From NCBI GenBank assembly GCA_905207425.1, contig CAJLLB010000086.1:1-8723 (forward strand): DNA of 8,723 nt, in the 5' to 3' direction. Under the pieces are notes generated by a model. That model saw only the letters and a list, made by a program, of their open reading frames with translations, ran no database searches and had not been told where the DNA came from. Origin of the DNA: an uncultured Collinsella sp. GTDB lineage: Bacteria > Actinomycetota > Coriobacteriia > Coriobacteriales > Coriobacteriaceae. Positions 1 through 6,969 of this stretch are shown here, piece by piece. Position 1 is the first letter of the stretch. Each line of letters starts with the position of its first letter. Made by a program: the position numbers and the translations under genes.

Positions 1-249
1 TTAGCCGATGAGCCTGTTGCCTGGGTGATCGGTGGCGGTGAGGTGTATCGGCAGTTTTTGCCGTATTGCGCCGAGGCCGAGGTCACGCACAACCATTGCG
101 CCCATGCCGTGGACACGTACTTTCCCAATCTGGATGCCGATCCTGCGTGGGAGATTGCGCAGTGTAGCGGGGTCGCGACGATTGCCTCTGGCGAGGGTGA
201 CGAGGGCGTTGATTATGAGTTCGTGACGTATCGTCGCATCGAGGCGTAA
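1..249 (+). CDS. folA: Dihydrofolate reductase, C-terminal part (5' end outside the window)
   Basis: This is the last 82 codons of a gene that begins upstream, ending at TAA 247-249. The visible protein starts in the middle of the fold with VAWVIGGGEVYRQFLP, which is the DHFR signature around the conserved GG pair and the following helix that bind NADPH. It continues with a beta strand (AEAEVTHN), the DTYFPNLD segment and the final strand YEFVTYRR, all typical of the DHFR C-terminal third. The enzyme reduces dihydrofolate to tetrahydrofolate in the cytoplasm, feeding thymidylate, purine and methionine synthesis. The N-terminal catalytic half cannot be checked here. A thyA neighbour upstream would be common, but it is not visible. 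No truncation or frameshift is seen in the part present. Confidence 0.88.
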   Translation, partial: LADEPVAWVIGGGEVYRQFLPYCAEAEVTHNHCAHAVDTYFPNLDADPAWEIAQCSGVATIASGEGDEGVDYEFVTYRRIEA

Positions 250-290
250 AACCGATTATCCCTTCGGTATTATCGGGATGAAATGAATGA

Positions 291-321
291 CGGGGCGGCG
301 CATGGCGTTGCCCCGATATTT
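291..321 (+). terminator. Possible terminator or leader hairpin after folA
   Basis: CGGGGC at 291-296 pairs with GCCCCG at 310-315 around a 13-nt loop, and an AT-rich stretch (ATATTT) follows. It lacks a clean run of T, so it is only a weak candidate for an intrinsic terminator of folA. A second imperfect hairpin, CCGAT 252-256 with ATCGG 272-276, lies just upstream. Either could instead be leader structure for the next gene. Confidence 0.3.
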
Positions 322-358
322 GTATAGGTGCTGTAAAGAAGGGTGCGGGCAGGCTGCT

Positions 359-1273
359 ATGACTGATGCCGTTGAGGTTCTGCGAATTGATTCGCTCGAG
401 GACGAGCGGCTCGATGCCTACGTGCGACTGACCGAGCGTGAGCTGCGCTGCGTGCTAGAGCCGCAAAAGGGCATCTTTATCGCCGAGAGTGCCAAGGTTA
501 TTGAGCGCGCGGTGCGTGCCGGATACGAGCCGGTGAGCTTTCTTTTGGGCGAACGCTGGCTCGACCAGATGATGCCGCTGTTTGAGCGCCTGGTTGTGCG
601 CGAGGGAGCGGGTCCGGTTCCCGTGTTCGTGGCCTCCATGGAGCTCATGGAGCAGTTGACGGGCTTTAACGTGACGCGCGGCGCGCTGGCGGCGTTCCGT
701 CGCCCGCGTCAGATTCCGGTTGATGAGTTCTTGGGCGGCGTCGTCGAGGCGGCGGGGGATCGTCCGGTGCGCGTGTGCGTGCTTGAGGGTATTGTCGATC
801 ACACCAATGTTGGCGCGATTTTCCGCTCGGCTGCCGCATTGAACGTTGACGGTATTTTGGTCAGCCCGACGTGCTGCGACCCGCTGTACCGTCGCTCGGC
901 CCGCGTGAGCATGGGCACCGTGTTTCAGGTGCCGTGGACGCGCATTGGCAGCGAGGCTCGTGTGTGGCCGCATGATGGCCTGGCGGTACTGCACGATGCC
1001 GGTTTTTCGTGTGCCGCTATGGCGTTGACGGACGATTCCGTATCGCTGGACGATCCCGTGCTGCAGGAGATTGACCGCTTGGCAATCTTTATGGGTACCG
1101 AGGGTGCCGGCTTGGGCGCCAAGACCATTGCCGGCTGTGACCACGCGGTGCGCATTCCGATGGCGCACGGGGTCGATTCGCTTAACGTGGCCGCGGCGAG
1201 CGCCGTCGCCTTTTGGCAGCTGTGCCCGCACGTGAGCAATGAGTATCACTACCAGCCGGGTTTGTATCACTAG
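359..1273 (+). CDS. SPOUT/TrmH-family RNA 2'-O-ribose methyltransferase
   Basis: The predicted protein has 304 residues. The C-terminal SPOUT domain shows all three family motifs: motif 1 LEGIVDHTNVGAIFRSA (about 142-158, with Asn150 and the catalytic-type Arg156), motif 2 IFMGTEGAGL (243-252) and motif 3 RIPMAHGVDSLNVAAA (265-280), which together form the knotted S-adenosylmethionine site. The N-terminal part (about 10-120) resembles the substrate-binding domain found in TsnR/RlmB-like members (GIFIAESAKVIERAV at 38-52). It should 2'-O-methylate a ribose in rRNA or tRNA; the exact target nucleotide cannot be read from sequence. I chose ATG 359 because purine-rich AAAGAAGGG lies at 335-343 and the protein from MTDAVEVLRI looks native. 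In-frame ATGs at 287 and 302 sit in or before a strong hairpin and would add a Cys-rich, unconserved leader. Confidence 0.9.
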   Translation: MTDAVEVLRIDSLEDERLDAYVRLTERELRCVLEPQKGIFIAESAKVIERAVRAGYEPVSFLLGERWLDQMMPLFERLVVREGAGPVPVFVASMELMEQLTGFNVTRGALAAFRRPRQIPVDEFLGGVVEAAGDRPVRVCVLEGIVDHTNVGAIFRSAAALNVDGILVSPTCCDPLYRRSARVSMGTVFQVPWTRIGSEARVWPHDGLAVLHDAGFSCAAMALTDDSVSLDDPVLQEIDRLAIFMGTEGAGLGAKTIAGCDHAVRIPMAHGVDSLNVAAASAVAFWQLCPHVSNEYHYQPGLYH

Positions 1274-1284
1274 GCAGTTTTCCG

Positions 1285-1309
1285 CACCGCGCTCTAATTC
1301 GGGGTGTTT
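1285..1309 (+). terminator. Weak terminator-like hairpin after the methyltransferase
   Basis: CACCGCG at 1285-1291 pairs with CGGGGTG at 1300-1306 with one internal mismatch and an 8-nt loop, followed by only three T. It may weakly end the methyltransferase transcript, but the short T run makes this uncertain. Confidence 0.22.
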
Positions 1310-1340
1310 CGGTCGCCGCCAGTCGGTGCTAAGCTAGTAT
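1307..1340 (+). promoter_or_regulatory. Candidate promoter for the MATE gene (extended -10)
   Basis: TTTCGG at 1307-1312 is followed, after 17 nt, by TAAGCT at 1330-1335, which is preceded by TGC to make an extended -10 (TGCTAAGCT). TAGTAT at 1335-1340 is an alternative -10. The arrangement (TTTC, a GC-rich spacer, then GTGCTA) closely resembles the element upstream of the ileS leader at 7071-7099, and this recurrence is the main support. The -35 match is poor. Confidence 0.35.
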
Positions 1341-1386
1341 TGGCTTTGGTCTTAAATTGCCGTTATGTTGTTTGACGTATGCTGGC

Positions 1387-1394
1387 GGGGAGGG
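1387..1394 (+). promoter_or_regulatory. Shine-Dalgarno that decides the GTG start of the MATE gene
   Basis: The purine run GGGGAGGG ends three bases before GTG 1398. Nothing comparable precedes the alternative ATG at 1365, so the GTG is preferred. The spacing is short, which leaves some doubt. Confidence 0.5.
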
Positions 1395-1397
1395 CGT

Positions 1398-2765
1398 GTG
1401 GCTAAGAAATCTACGGCTATCGATGTAACGCAGGGTGTCATTTGGCAACAGCTGCTGTCGCTGTGCGTTCCCATCTTTTTTAGTTCGTTTTTTCAGCAGG
1501 CCTACACGCTTATCGGTACGTATATCGTTGGCCAGTTTGGCGGCAAGCTCGCGCTGGGTGGCATTCAAGCCACGATGGTGCTCACCGAGCTCTGCATTGG
1601 CTTTTGCGTTGGCGTCGGCGCCGGCTGCGCGGTCATTACCGGTCAGTATTTTGGCCAGCACGATGATGAGCGACTGAGTCGTTCGGTCCATACAGCCATG
1701 ACGCTCGCGCTGGTGGGCGGTATCGCTTTCTCGATTCTTGGCATAGTGTTCGTTGAGCCCATGCTGGTGCTTATGAACACGCCGCATGAACTATTGGCCG
1801 AGGGTGTGGCCTATGCTCGCTGTTATTTTGCCGCGATGGTTGCGGCGCTGCTGCTGAATATGGGAACCGCACTGCTGCGTGCCGTGGGCGACACGCGCGG
1901 GCCCGCCGTGATCATTGCCTCTGGCTGCCTTGTTAACGTGGTGCTGGATATCATCTTTGTCGCTGTGTTGCATATGGAGGCGCTGGGCTGCGGCATCGCA
2001 GTGGCGCTGACCATTTGCTCCAATGCAACGATGATCGTGTTGCGCATGATGCGCGCTCCGGGTGCATGGCGTCTTTCGCTGTCTAAGCTCGGTATCGATC
2101 GCGGTATTTGCAAGAGTATGATCTCGTGTGGTCTGCCACTCGGTTTTCAATCGGCTGCCTATTCGATCTCGAACGTGCTGATCCAGGTGTCGGTTAATTC
2201 GTTTGGCGCCGATGTCACGACTGCTTGGGGTCTATCTGGGCGCCTGGATGGCATTATCTGGATGGTGACCGAGGCGCTCGGCGTATCGATCACTACGTTC
2301 TCGGCGCAGAACTTTGGCGCGCGCAACTACGAGCGCATGCGCAAGGGCTACCATACGTCGCTCGTGCTGTCGTTTATGCTCATTGGTGGCCTGTCTGCCG
2401 TGCTGCTGGTGTTCTCGGGTCCGTTGTCGCGTCTGTTTGTCGACGATGCTTCGATTTCGGCGTACACCACGACGATTCTTCATTTCATCGCGCCGTTTTA
2501 CGCGATCTTCTCGATTATCGAAAACGCGTCGGGCTCCATTCGCGGTGCCGGCGTGAGCTTGCAGCCCATGCTGCTCACGATTTTTGGCACTGTCGTGCTC
2601 AGGGTGATCTGGGTGTTTGCGATTATGCCGTTCAATCCGTCGCTTGAGCACCTGCTGCTGGTTTACCCCGTAACCTGGCTCATCACCGCAACCATGTTCA
2701 CCATCTACCACCACAGCGGCAACTGGCTCGGCCGCCTAGCCATTCGGGACGTCCCCAATGGCTAG
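1398..2765 (+). CDS. MATE-family multidrug/metabolite efflux transporter
   Basis: A very hydrophobic 455-residue protein, the usual length for MATE (multidrug and toxic compound extrusion) carriers with 12 membrane helices. The two-fold internal repeat of the family is visible: ITGQYFGQHD (80-89) in the N-half matches FSAQNFGARN (301-310) in the C-half, and LLRAVGDTRGP (159-169) matches SIRGAGVSLQP (380-390). Such carriers sit in the cytoplasmic membrane and export cationic drugs or metabolites using a Na+ or H+ gradient; the substrate here is unknown. I place the start at GTG 1398, just after GGGGAGGG (1387-1394). An in-frame ATG at 1365 would add 11 unconserved residues. No regulator gene is adjacent. 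The gene converges on cobO, and its TAG stop overlaps that gene's stop. Confidence 0.9.
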   Translation: MAKKSTAIDVTQGVIWQQLLSLCVPIFFSSFFQQAYTLIGTYIVGQFGGKLALGGIQATMVLTELCIGFCVGVGAGCAVITGQYFGQHDDERLSRSVHTAMTLALVGGIAFSILGIVFVEPMLVLMNTPHELLAEGVAYARCYFAAMVAALLLNMGTALLRAVGDTRGPAVIIASGCLVNVVLDIIFVAVLHMEALGCGIAVALTICSNATMIVLRMMRAPGAWRLSLSKLGIDRGICKSMISCGLPLGFQSAAYSISNVLIQVSVNSFGADVTTAWGLSGRLDGIIWMVTEALGVSITTFSAQNFGARNYERMRKGYHTSLVLSFMLIGGLSAVLLVFSGPLSRLFVDDASISAYTTTILHFIAPFYAIFSIIENASGSIRGAGVSLQPMLLTIFGTVVLRVIWVFAIMPFNPSLEHLLLVYPVTWLITATMFTIYHHSGNWLGRLAIRDVPNG

Positions 2766-3247
2766 TATTCGATGCCTTGGCGGGCTAGGAGTCCTTCGTC
2801 GAAGTAGTGTTTGATGGGGCGCATTTCGGTGACAAGGTCGGCGAGGTTCGCGAGGGGCAGCAGGCCGCGGCCGGTCAGTATGAGCTCTGTGGTGTCGGGT
2901 TTCATCGTGATCAGTTCCTCGACATCCTCTCGCGCCACAAAACCTCGGCGCATGGCCTCGCCGAGTTCGTCCAAAATCAGAACGTCGACCTGTGATATCT
3001 GCTCGCATGCGAGCTCCATGATCTGTGCGGCGCAAGCCTCGGGCGTGTCGCGGTCGGCCTGTACAATTCGCAGCCCTAGGCGTGGCGCGGCATCGTGTTC
3101 GGCGCAGTGCAGCTTCTTGGCAAACTGCAGCATGAGTACGTCGAGCCCATAACCTGTGGCGCGCAAAGCTAGCCCCAAGGCGGCCGTGGTTTTGCCCTTG
3201 CCGTCGCCCGTGTAAATCTGAACCTTGCCGACTTCCAGTGATGCCAT
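2762..3247 (-). CDS. cobO: Cob(I)alamin / cob(I)yrinic acid a,c-diamide adenosyltransferase (CobO/BtuR type)
   Basis: A 161-residue P-loop protein. Walker A is GDGKGKTT (14-21), followed by AALGLALRA; the Walker B-like strand is VLILDE (89-94). The family signatures ELILTGR (121-127), ADLVTEM (136-142) and the C-terminal KHYFDEGLLARQGIEY (146-161) are all present, so the protein is intact at the C end. The enzyme moves adenosyl from ATP to reduced Co(I) corrinoid, making coenzyme B12 in the cytoplasm. It lacks the N-terminal extension of enterobacterial BtuR. The start is ATG at 3247, with AAAGGA a few bases upstream on the minus strand. No other cobamide gene is next to it, which fits corrinoid salvage rather than a local biosynthetic operon (inference). 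It is divergent from ftsH and convergent with the MATE gene, sharing CTAG at 2762-2765. Confidence 0.92.
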   Translation of the reverse strand: MASLEVGKVQIYTGDGKGKTTAALGLALRATGYGLDVLMLQFAKKLHCAEHDAAPRLGLRIVQADRDTPEACAAQIMELACEQISQVDVLILDELGEAMRRGFVAREDVEELITMKPDTTELILTGRGLLPLANLADLVTEMRPIKHYFDEGLLARQGIEY

Positions 3248-3339
3248 CTCTGTCCTTTCGTGCCCGGCGTCGGTTTATCGCCGTCTGGGTTGGGTATTCT
3301 AGATAGCATTATCAACCCCAGTAGATGGAGTTTAAGCAG
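3248..3339. promoter_or_regulatory. Divergent cobO/ftsH intergenic promoter region
   Basis: This 92-base gap must hold the promoters of both divergent genes. On the minus strand TAGAAT (3301-3296) matches the -10 consensus at five of six bases and would give a leader of about 40 nt for cobO, but no good -35 is seen. On the plus strand TATTCT (3295-3300) and TAGCAT (3304-3309) are possible ftsH -10 elements. The two sets of candidates overlap around TCTAGATAGCATTATC, so the two start sites may compete. These assignments are tentative. Confidence 0.35.
3327..3330 (+). promoter_or_regulatory. Shine-Dalgarno that decides the ftsH start
   Basis: GGAG ends 9 nt before ATG 3340 and is the only SD-like match near the start. 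It overlaps the alternative in-frame ATG at 3325, which itself is preceded by ACCCCAGTAG with no SD. This favours 3340. Confidence 0.5.
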
Positions 3340-5217
3340 ATGGAGATGGATGACAACAAACGTAGACGGAATATGATCCTCTACGTGCTCATCGCCTTCG
3401 TCGTCTACCTCGTGCTCTCGACCGTTCTGTTCCCTAACATCGGTCACACGCAGCAGATTACGAAGACCGATTATTCGACGTTTGTCAAAGCCGTCGACAA
3501 GGTCGAGTACAACACGGACGATTACTCGATTTATTACACCAAGAAGGGCGAGGACGAGAACATCGCCTATAAGACGACCGGTGTGCCGAATGATGCGGGC
3601 TTTACCGATCGCGTGCTTGAGTCTGGCGCTTCGCTGGAGTCGGTCGTTCCCGATAAAAACTCGGGTTTGATGACCTACTACCTGCTTACGCTCATTCTTC
3701 CCATGGCGATTTTCTTCCTCATCGGTTGGTGGCTCAACCGCCGCATGAAGAAGGCCATGGGTGACGACGGCCCGTCGATGAACTTTGGCGGCGGCGGTTT
3801 TGGCGGCGGCGGACTGGGTAAGTCCGGCGCGCGCGTGATCGCCTCCAAGGACGTGGGCGTGACCTTTAAGGACGTCGCCGGCCAGGAAGAGGCCAAGGAG
3901 TCTCTCAAGGAGGTCGTCGACTTTCTGGAGAAGCCGCAGCGCTACGAGGAGATCGGCGCCAAGCTGCCGCGCGGTGCTCTCCTTGTTGGCCCTCCGGGTA
4001 CCGGTAAGACTCTGCTTGCCAAGGCTGTTGCCGGCGAGGCCGGTGTTCCGTTCTTTAGCATTTCGGGCTCTGAGTTCGTTGAGATGTTTGTTGGTCGCGG
4101 CGCTGCAAAGGTTCGTGACCTGTTTAAGCAGGCCAAGGAAAAGGCCCCGTGCATTGTGTTTATCGACGAGATCGATACCATCGGCAAAAAGCGTGATGGC
4201 GGCGGCTTTAGCGGCAACGACGAGCGCGAGCAGACGCTCAATCAGTTGCTGACCGAGATGGACGGCTTCGATAACCACAAGGGCATCGTCGTCCTTGCTG
4301 CCACCAACCGCCCCGACAGCCTTGACCCGGCTCTGTTGCGTCCCGGTCGCTTTGACCGCCGCATTCCCGTCGAGCTGCCCGATTTGACCGGTCGCAAGAA
4401 TATCCTTGAGCTGCACGCCAAGAGCGTGAAGACCCAGCCGCCGATCGATCTGACCGCGATTGCCCGCGCCACGCCTGGTGCCTCGGGCGCCGATTTGGCC
4501 AATATCATCAACGAGGGCGCCCTGCGCGCCGTTCGCGAAGGTCGCAAGCGTGCAACCCAGGACGACTTCGAGGAGTCGGTGGAGGTCGTCATTGCCGGCC
4601 AACAGCGTAAGTCCACGGTGCTTTCCGACCACGAGAAGCAGGTCGTTTCCTACCATGAGATCGGCCATGCCATTGTTGCCGCTCGCCAGAAGGGCTCTGC
4701 GCCGGTCACGAAGATCACCATCGTTCCGCGCACGAGCGGTGCCCTGGGCTACACCATGCAGGTCGAGGAGGACGAGCGCTTCCTGACCACGCGCCAGGAG
4801 GTCCTGGACAAGCTCGCCGTCTACTGCGGTGGTCGCGCGGCCGAGGAGCTCATCTTTGGCGAGATGACGACCGGTGCCGCCAACGATATCGAGCAGGCCA
4901 CCAAGCTCGCCCGCAACATGGTGACGCGCTTTGGTATGTCCGACGAGTTTGGCATGATGGCGCTCGGTACCGTCCAGAATGCGTACCTCAACCAGGATAC
5001 GTCGCTCACCTGCGCCCCCGGTACGGCCGAGCGTGTGGACGCAATTGTCGCCAAGTTGATTGAGGATGCGCACGACCGCGCCCTGCAGATCCTCAAGGAA
5101 AACAAGTTCAAGCTCCACGAGCTGGCTCGTTATCTGTACAAGAAGGAGACGATCACGGGCGAGGAGTTCATGAATCTCCTCACGCGCGAGAACCCGCTGA
5201 TGCCCAAGCAGCAGTAA
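3340..5217 (+). CDS. ftsH: ATP-dependent zinc metalloprotease FtsH
   Basis: A 625-residue membrane AAA+ protease, normal family length. From this start: basic N-tail (KRRR, 7-10), TM1 about 12-31, a short extracytoplasmic domain, TM2 about 111-132, a glycine linker (FGGGG twice, 149-158), then the AAA+ module with Walker A GPPGTGKT (217-224), Walker B VFIDE with Asp276, and the second region of homology from Asn323 to Arg340 with arginine fingers Arg337 and Arg340. The protease domain has HEIGH (439-443) and the third zinc ligand Asp516 in AANDIEQA. All catalytic residues are present. FtsH degrades misfolded membrane proteins and selected soluble regulators from the inner membrane face as a hexamer. 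The pore loop reads MFVGRGAAK, where many homologues have FVGVGA. ATG 3325 is an alternative start adding five residues. Codon use is more C/G-ending than in the upstream methyltransferase and MATE genes, suggesting high expression. Confidence 0.96.
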   Translation: MEMDDNKRRRNMILYVLIAFVVYLVLSTVLFPNIGHTQQITKTDYSTFVKAVDKVEYNTDDYSIYYTKKGEDENIAYKTTGVPNDAGFTDRVLESGASLESVVPDKNSGLMTYYLLTLILPMAIFFLIGWWLNRRMKKAMGDDGPSMNFGGGGFGGGGLGKSGARVIASKDVGVTFKDVAGQEEAKESLKEVVDFLEKPQRYEEIGAKLPRGALLVGPPGTGKTLLAKAVAGEAGVPFFSISGSEFVEMFVGRGAAKVRDLFKQAKEKAPCIVFIDEIDTIGKKRDGGGFSGNDEREQTLNQLLTEMDGFDNHKGIVVLAATNRPDSLDPALLRPGRFDRRIPVELPDLTGRKNILELHAKSVKTQPPIDLTAIARATPGASGADLANIINEGALRAVREGRKRATQDDFEESVEVVIAGQQRKSTVLSDHEKQVVSYHEIGHAIVAARQKGSAPVTKITIVPRTSGALGYTMQVEEDERFLTTRQEVLDKLAVYCGGRAAEELIFGEMTTGAANDIEQATKLARNMVTRFGMSDEFGMMALGTVQNAYLNQDTSLTCAPGTAERVDAIVAKLIEDAHDRALQILKENKFKLHELARYLYKKETITGEEFMNLLTRENPLMPKQQ

Positions 5218-5243
5218 CGCCGCGGCCGAGCCAGTAAACGCCG

Positions 5244-5281
5244 ACGCCCCATTTGAGCAGCTTTCTCAAATGGGGCGTTTT
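5244..5281 (+). terminator. Strong intrinsic terminator of ftsH
   Basis: ACGCCCCATTTGAG (5244-5257) and CTCAAATGGGGCGT (5265-5278) form a perfect 14-bp stem with a 7-nt loop, running into TTTT (5278-5281). It separates ftsH from the next gene, whose SD starts only five bases later, so the downstream gene's promoter would have to lie within or before the terminator region, or it is expressed by read-through. Confidence 0.9.
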
Positions 5282-5285
5282 GCTT

Positions 5286-5292
5286 GAGAGGG
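5286..5292 (+). promoter_or_regulatory. Shine-Dalgarno that decides the DUF523 start
   Basis: GAGAGGG lies six bases before ATG 5299 and directly against ATG 5293, so the second ATG is the better start. The family's N-terminal strand (KIVVSACL) also begins right there. Confidence 0.6.
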
Positions 5293-5298
5293 ATGGAA

Positions 5299-5751
5299 AT
5301 GAAGATCGTGGTGAGCGCCTGCTTGATGGGCGAGAGCTGCAAGTATAACGGGCTCGATAACTACCACCGCGCGTTGGTCGAGGCTTGCGAGCGCACGGGG
5401 ACCGAGGTCCTCCTCGTGTGCCCCGAGGTCTTTGGCGGCCTGCTCACGCCGCGCAAGCCGTCCGAGATTGTGAACGGCGAGGTTCGTACCTGCGAGGGCA
5501 TCTCGGTTGATCGCGAATTTCGCCTGGGTGCCCAACGTGCGCTCGATATGTGCGAGCAGGCAGGCGGACCGGAAGAGATAGTCGCGTGCATCCTTCAGGA
5601 CCGCAGCCCCTCGTGCGGTGCGGGTCACATCTACGACGGCACCTTTAGCGGTACGCTCACCGCGGGCAACGGTGTTTTCGTCGACCTGCTCCTTCGCCAC
5701 GGCTACCGTGTGATCCCGGCAAGCGAGTTCGACCCCAGCATGTTGAAGTAG
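5299..5751 (+). CDS. DUF523 family protein, possible [4Fe-4S] desulfidase (TudS-like)
   Basis: A 150-residue protein with the whole DUF523 signature: SACLMGESCKYNG (6-18), CPEVFGGLLTPRKPSE (41-56), ILQDRSPSCG (98-107) and a C-terminal NGVFVDLLLRHGYRVIP (124-140). The conserved cysteines Cys8, Cys41 and Cys106, one in each block, are the expected set for an Fe-S cluster; Cys14 is also conserved in many members. From established knowledge, the DUF523 protein TudS is a [4Fe-4S] enzyme that removes sulfur from 2-thiouracil; whether this one has that activity is inference. I use ATG 5299 because GAGAGGG (5286-5292) is six bases upstream; ATG 5293 would abut the SD. It ends in tandem stops TAG TAA. 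It stands alone between two strong terminators. Confidence 0.85.
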   Translation: MKIVVSACLMGESCKYNGLDNYHRALVEACERTGTEVLLVCPEVFGGLLTPRKPSEIVNGEVRTCEGISVDREFRLGAQRALDMCEQAGGPEEIVACILQDRSPSCGAGHIYDGTFSGTLTAGNGVFVDLLLRHGYRVIPASEFDPSMLK

Positions 5752-5756
5752 TAAAT

Positions 5757-5793
5757 AAAAGGGGCGGCCATCGAGTAGATGGTCGCCCCTTTT
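5757..5793. terminator. Bidirectional intrinsic terminator between DUF523 and the dehydrogenase
   Basis: AAAAGGGGCGGCCATC (5757-5772) pairs with GATGGTCGCCCCTTTT (5778-5793) over 16 positions with one G-T wobble and a GAGTA loop. The A run on one side and T run on the other give a U tract in both directions, so it can stop both the DUF523 transcript and the convergent dehydrogenase transcript. Confidence 0.88.
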
Positions 5794-5843
5794 GCTGGCA
5801 AGCTAGACTATCTCACCAATTGTTCAATGGTATTTACCCATAT

Positions 5844-5880
5844 AAAACCTGCCAAAATAAACCTGTCACTTTTTGGTAGG
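5844..5880 (-). terminator. Minus-strand terminator directly after the dehydrogenase stop
   Basis: Read on the minus strand, CCTACCAAAA (5880-5871) pairs with TTTTGGCAGG (5857-5848) with one A-C mismatch, followed by TTTT (5847-5844). It begins immediately after the stop codon, so the dehydrogenase transcript has its own terminator before the shared bidirectional one. Confidence 0.55.
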
Positions 5881-6969
5881 TTAGGCGAGGAGGGTGTGGC
5901 CGTAGGCGTCGGCGGCCTTGATGGCGGCGGCGAACTTTTCGTCGGTGAAGGGCTCCGGGTTACCCTGCTTCCACTCGTTGGTGGCGTGGGCATACTCACA
6001 CAGCGCCGGGATGTCGGCCTCGGTAAGGCCGACCTGCTCAAGCGTCACGGGCAGCCCCATCTGCTTGTTAAAGGCGGCGTAGCGCTCAAGGTTCTCGGTG
6101 TCTCCCGTATAGGCAAACAGCACGAGCACGCCCAGGCTCACGACCTCGCCGTGCAGGTAGGTGCCCTCACGCGGAATGCTGCAGGTGGCGTTGTAGAATG
6201 CGTGCGCCACGCTCGAGTTGTAGTAGTAATCGTTCTGGTTGGTCAGGTTGGAGACGTAGCCCGTGTTGACCACGATGTCGAGCGCGATCTGCTTGACGGC
6301 CTCGGTCGACAGGTCCTGGCGCACGTCCTCAAGACCCTGGACGCCATAGGTAAACAGCGGCTCGGAGCAGGTGTGGGCGAGTGCCAGGCCAAGACCGGCG
6401 GTGTGCTCCAAATTACCGGCGCTCGTGGCGTACTCGACCTCGGGCTGCTTAGACAGGGCATCGCCCACGCCGGCCCAGAAGTACTCTGCTGGCGCCTCGG
6501 CGATGATCTTGGGGTTGATGAAGATGTGCGCGGGGCGGTTGGGGTACGAATAGCCCTCGAGCGAGCCGTCGTCGTTGTAGACAACGGCAATGGCGGTCGC
6601 GGCGGAGCAGTTAGAACAGATCGTCGGGACGGTGAAGACGATCTTCTTGAGCTCGATGGCAGCTGTCTTGACGGTGTCGAGCGCCTTGCCGCCGCCGCAT
6701 GCGATGAGCACGTCGGCTTCCTGGCAGGCAGGGGAGTTCACGACCTTGGCGATATTGGCACGCGTACTGTTGGTGCCATAGACGCGCGTCTCTAGAATCT
6801 CGACGTCGGTACCTTCAAGCGCCGCCTCGATGCCCGGCAGCGCCGCAGCCAGGGCTCGCTTGCCACCGATGATCGCGACCTTCTTCGCGCCGTACTCGGC
6901 CAGCGCGCCGGGCAGCTCGTCAAAGCAATCCTCGCCAACGGTGTAGTCGCTCATTCCAATCGTGCGCAT
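5881..6969 (-). CDS. Iron-type alcohol dehydrogenase family, glycerol dehydrogenase-like
   Basis: A 362-residue protein matching group III (metal-dependent) dehydrogenases of the GldA/HcxA branch. The N-terminal NAD-binding part has the VAIIGGKRAL strand-turn (31-40) and the cofactor motif CGGGKALDTVK (91-101), then TVPTICSNCSAATAIAVVYN (113-132). The metal site is complete: Asp170 in AGVGDALSK, His256 in SVAHAFYN and His273 in YLHGEVVSLG, at positions like those of bacterial glycerol dehydrogenase. It is expected to oxidise a small polyol or hydroxy acid, or reduce the matching ketone, with NAD(H) in the cytoplasm. Glycerol, 1,2-propanediol, and 2-hydroxy acids as in HcxA are all possible; sequence alone does not decide. 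The start is ATG 6969, with AAGAAGG five bases upstream. It is a monocistronic unit divergent from ileS; no partner kinase or transporter is adjacent. Confidence 0.88.
   Translation of the reverse strand: MRTIGMSDYTVGEDCFDELPGALAEYGAKKVAIIGGKRALAAALPGIEAALEGTDVEILETRVYGTNSTRANIAKVVNSPACQEADVLIACGGGKALDTVKTAAIELKKIVFTVPTICSNCSAATAIAVVYNDDGSLEGYSYPNRPAHIFINPKIIAEAPAEYFWAGVGDALSKQPEVEYATSAGNLEHTAGLGLALAHTCSEPLFTYGVQGLEDVRQDLSTEAVKQIALDIVVNTGYVSNLTNQNDYYYNSSVAHAFYNATCSIPREGTYLHGEVVSLGVLVLFAYTGDTENLERYAAFNKQMGLPVTLEQVGLTEADIPALCEYAHATNEWKQGNPEPFTDEKFAAAIKAADAYGHTLLA

Noticed and set aside
287..358. Upstream start (ATG 287 or 302) for the methyltransferase
   Set aside because: ATG 302 lies inside, and ATG 287 just before, the 291-315 hairpin; they would add a Cys-rich leader unlike the family. 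ATG 359 fits better.
455..1270. A 271-codon minus-strand frame opposite the methyltransferase
   Set aside because: Arg/His/Ala-rich composition with no recognisable domain; the plus strand has all three SPOUT motifs.
3169..5118. A 649-codon open frame on the minus strand opposite ftsH
   Set aside because: It mirrors the GC-rich, C/G-ending codons of ftsH; the translation is low-complexity and matches no family I recognise, while the plus strand encodes every FtsH motif.
5779..6795. A 338-codon open frame on the plus strand opposite the dehydrogenase
   Set aside because: Its translation is a Gly/Val/Leu-rich antisense shadow; it starts inside the terminator region, and the minus strand holds a complete, motif-bearing enzyme.
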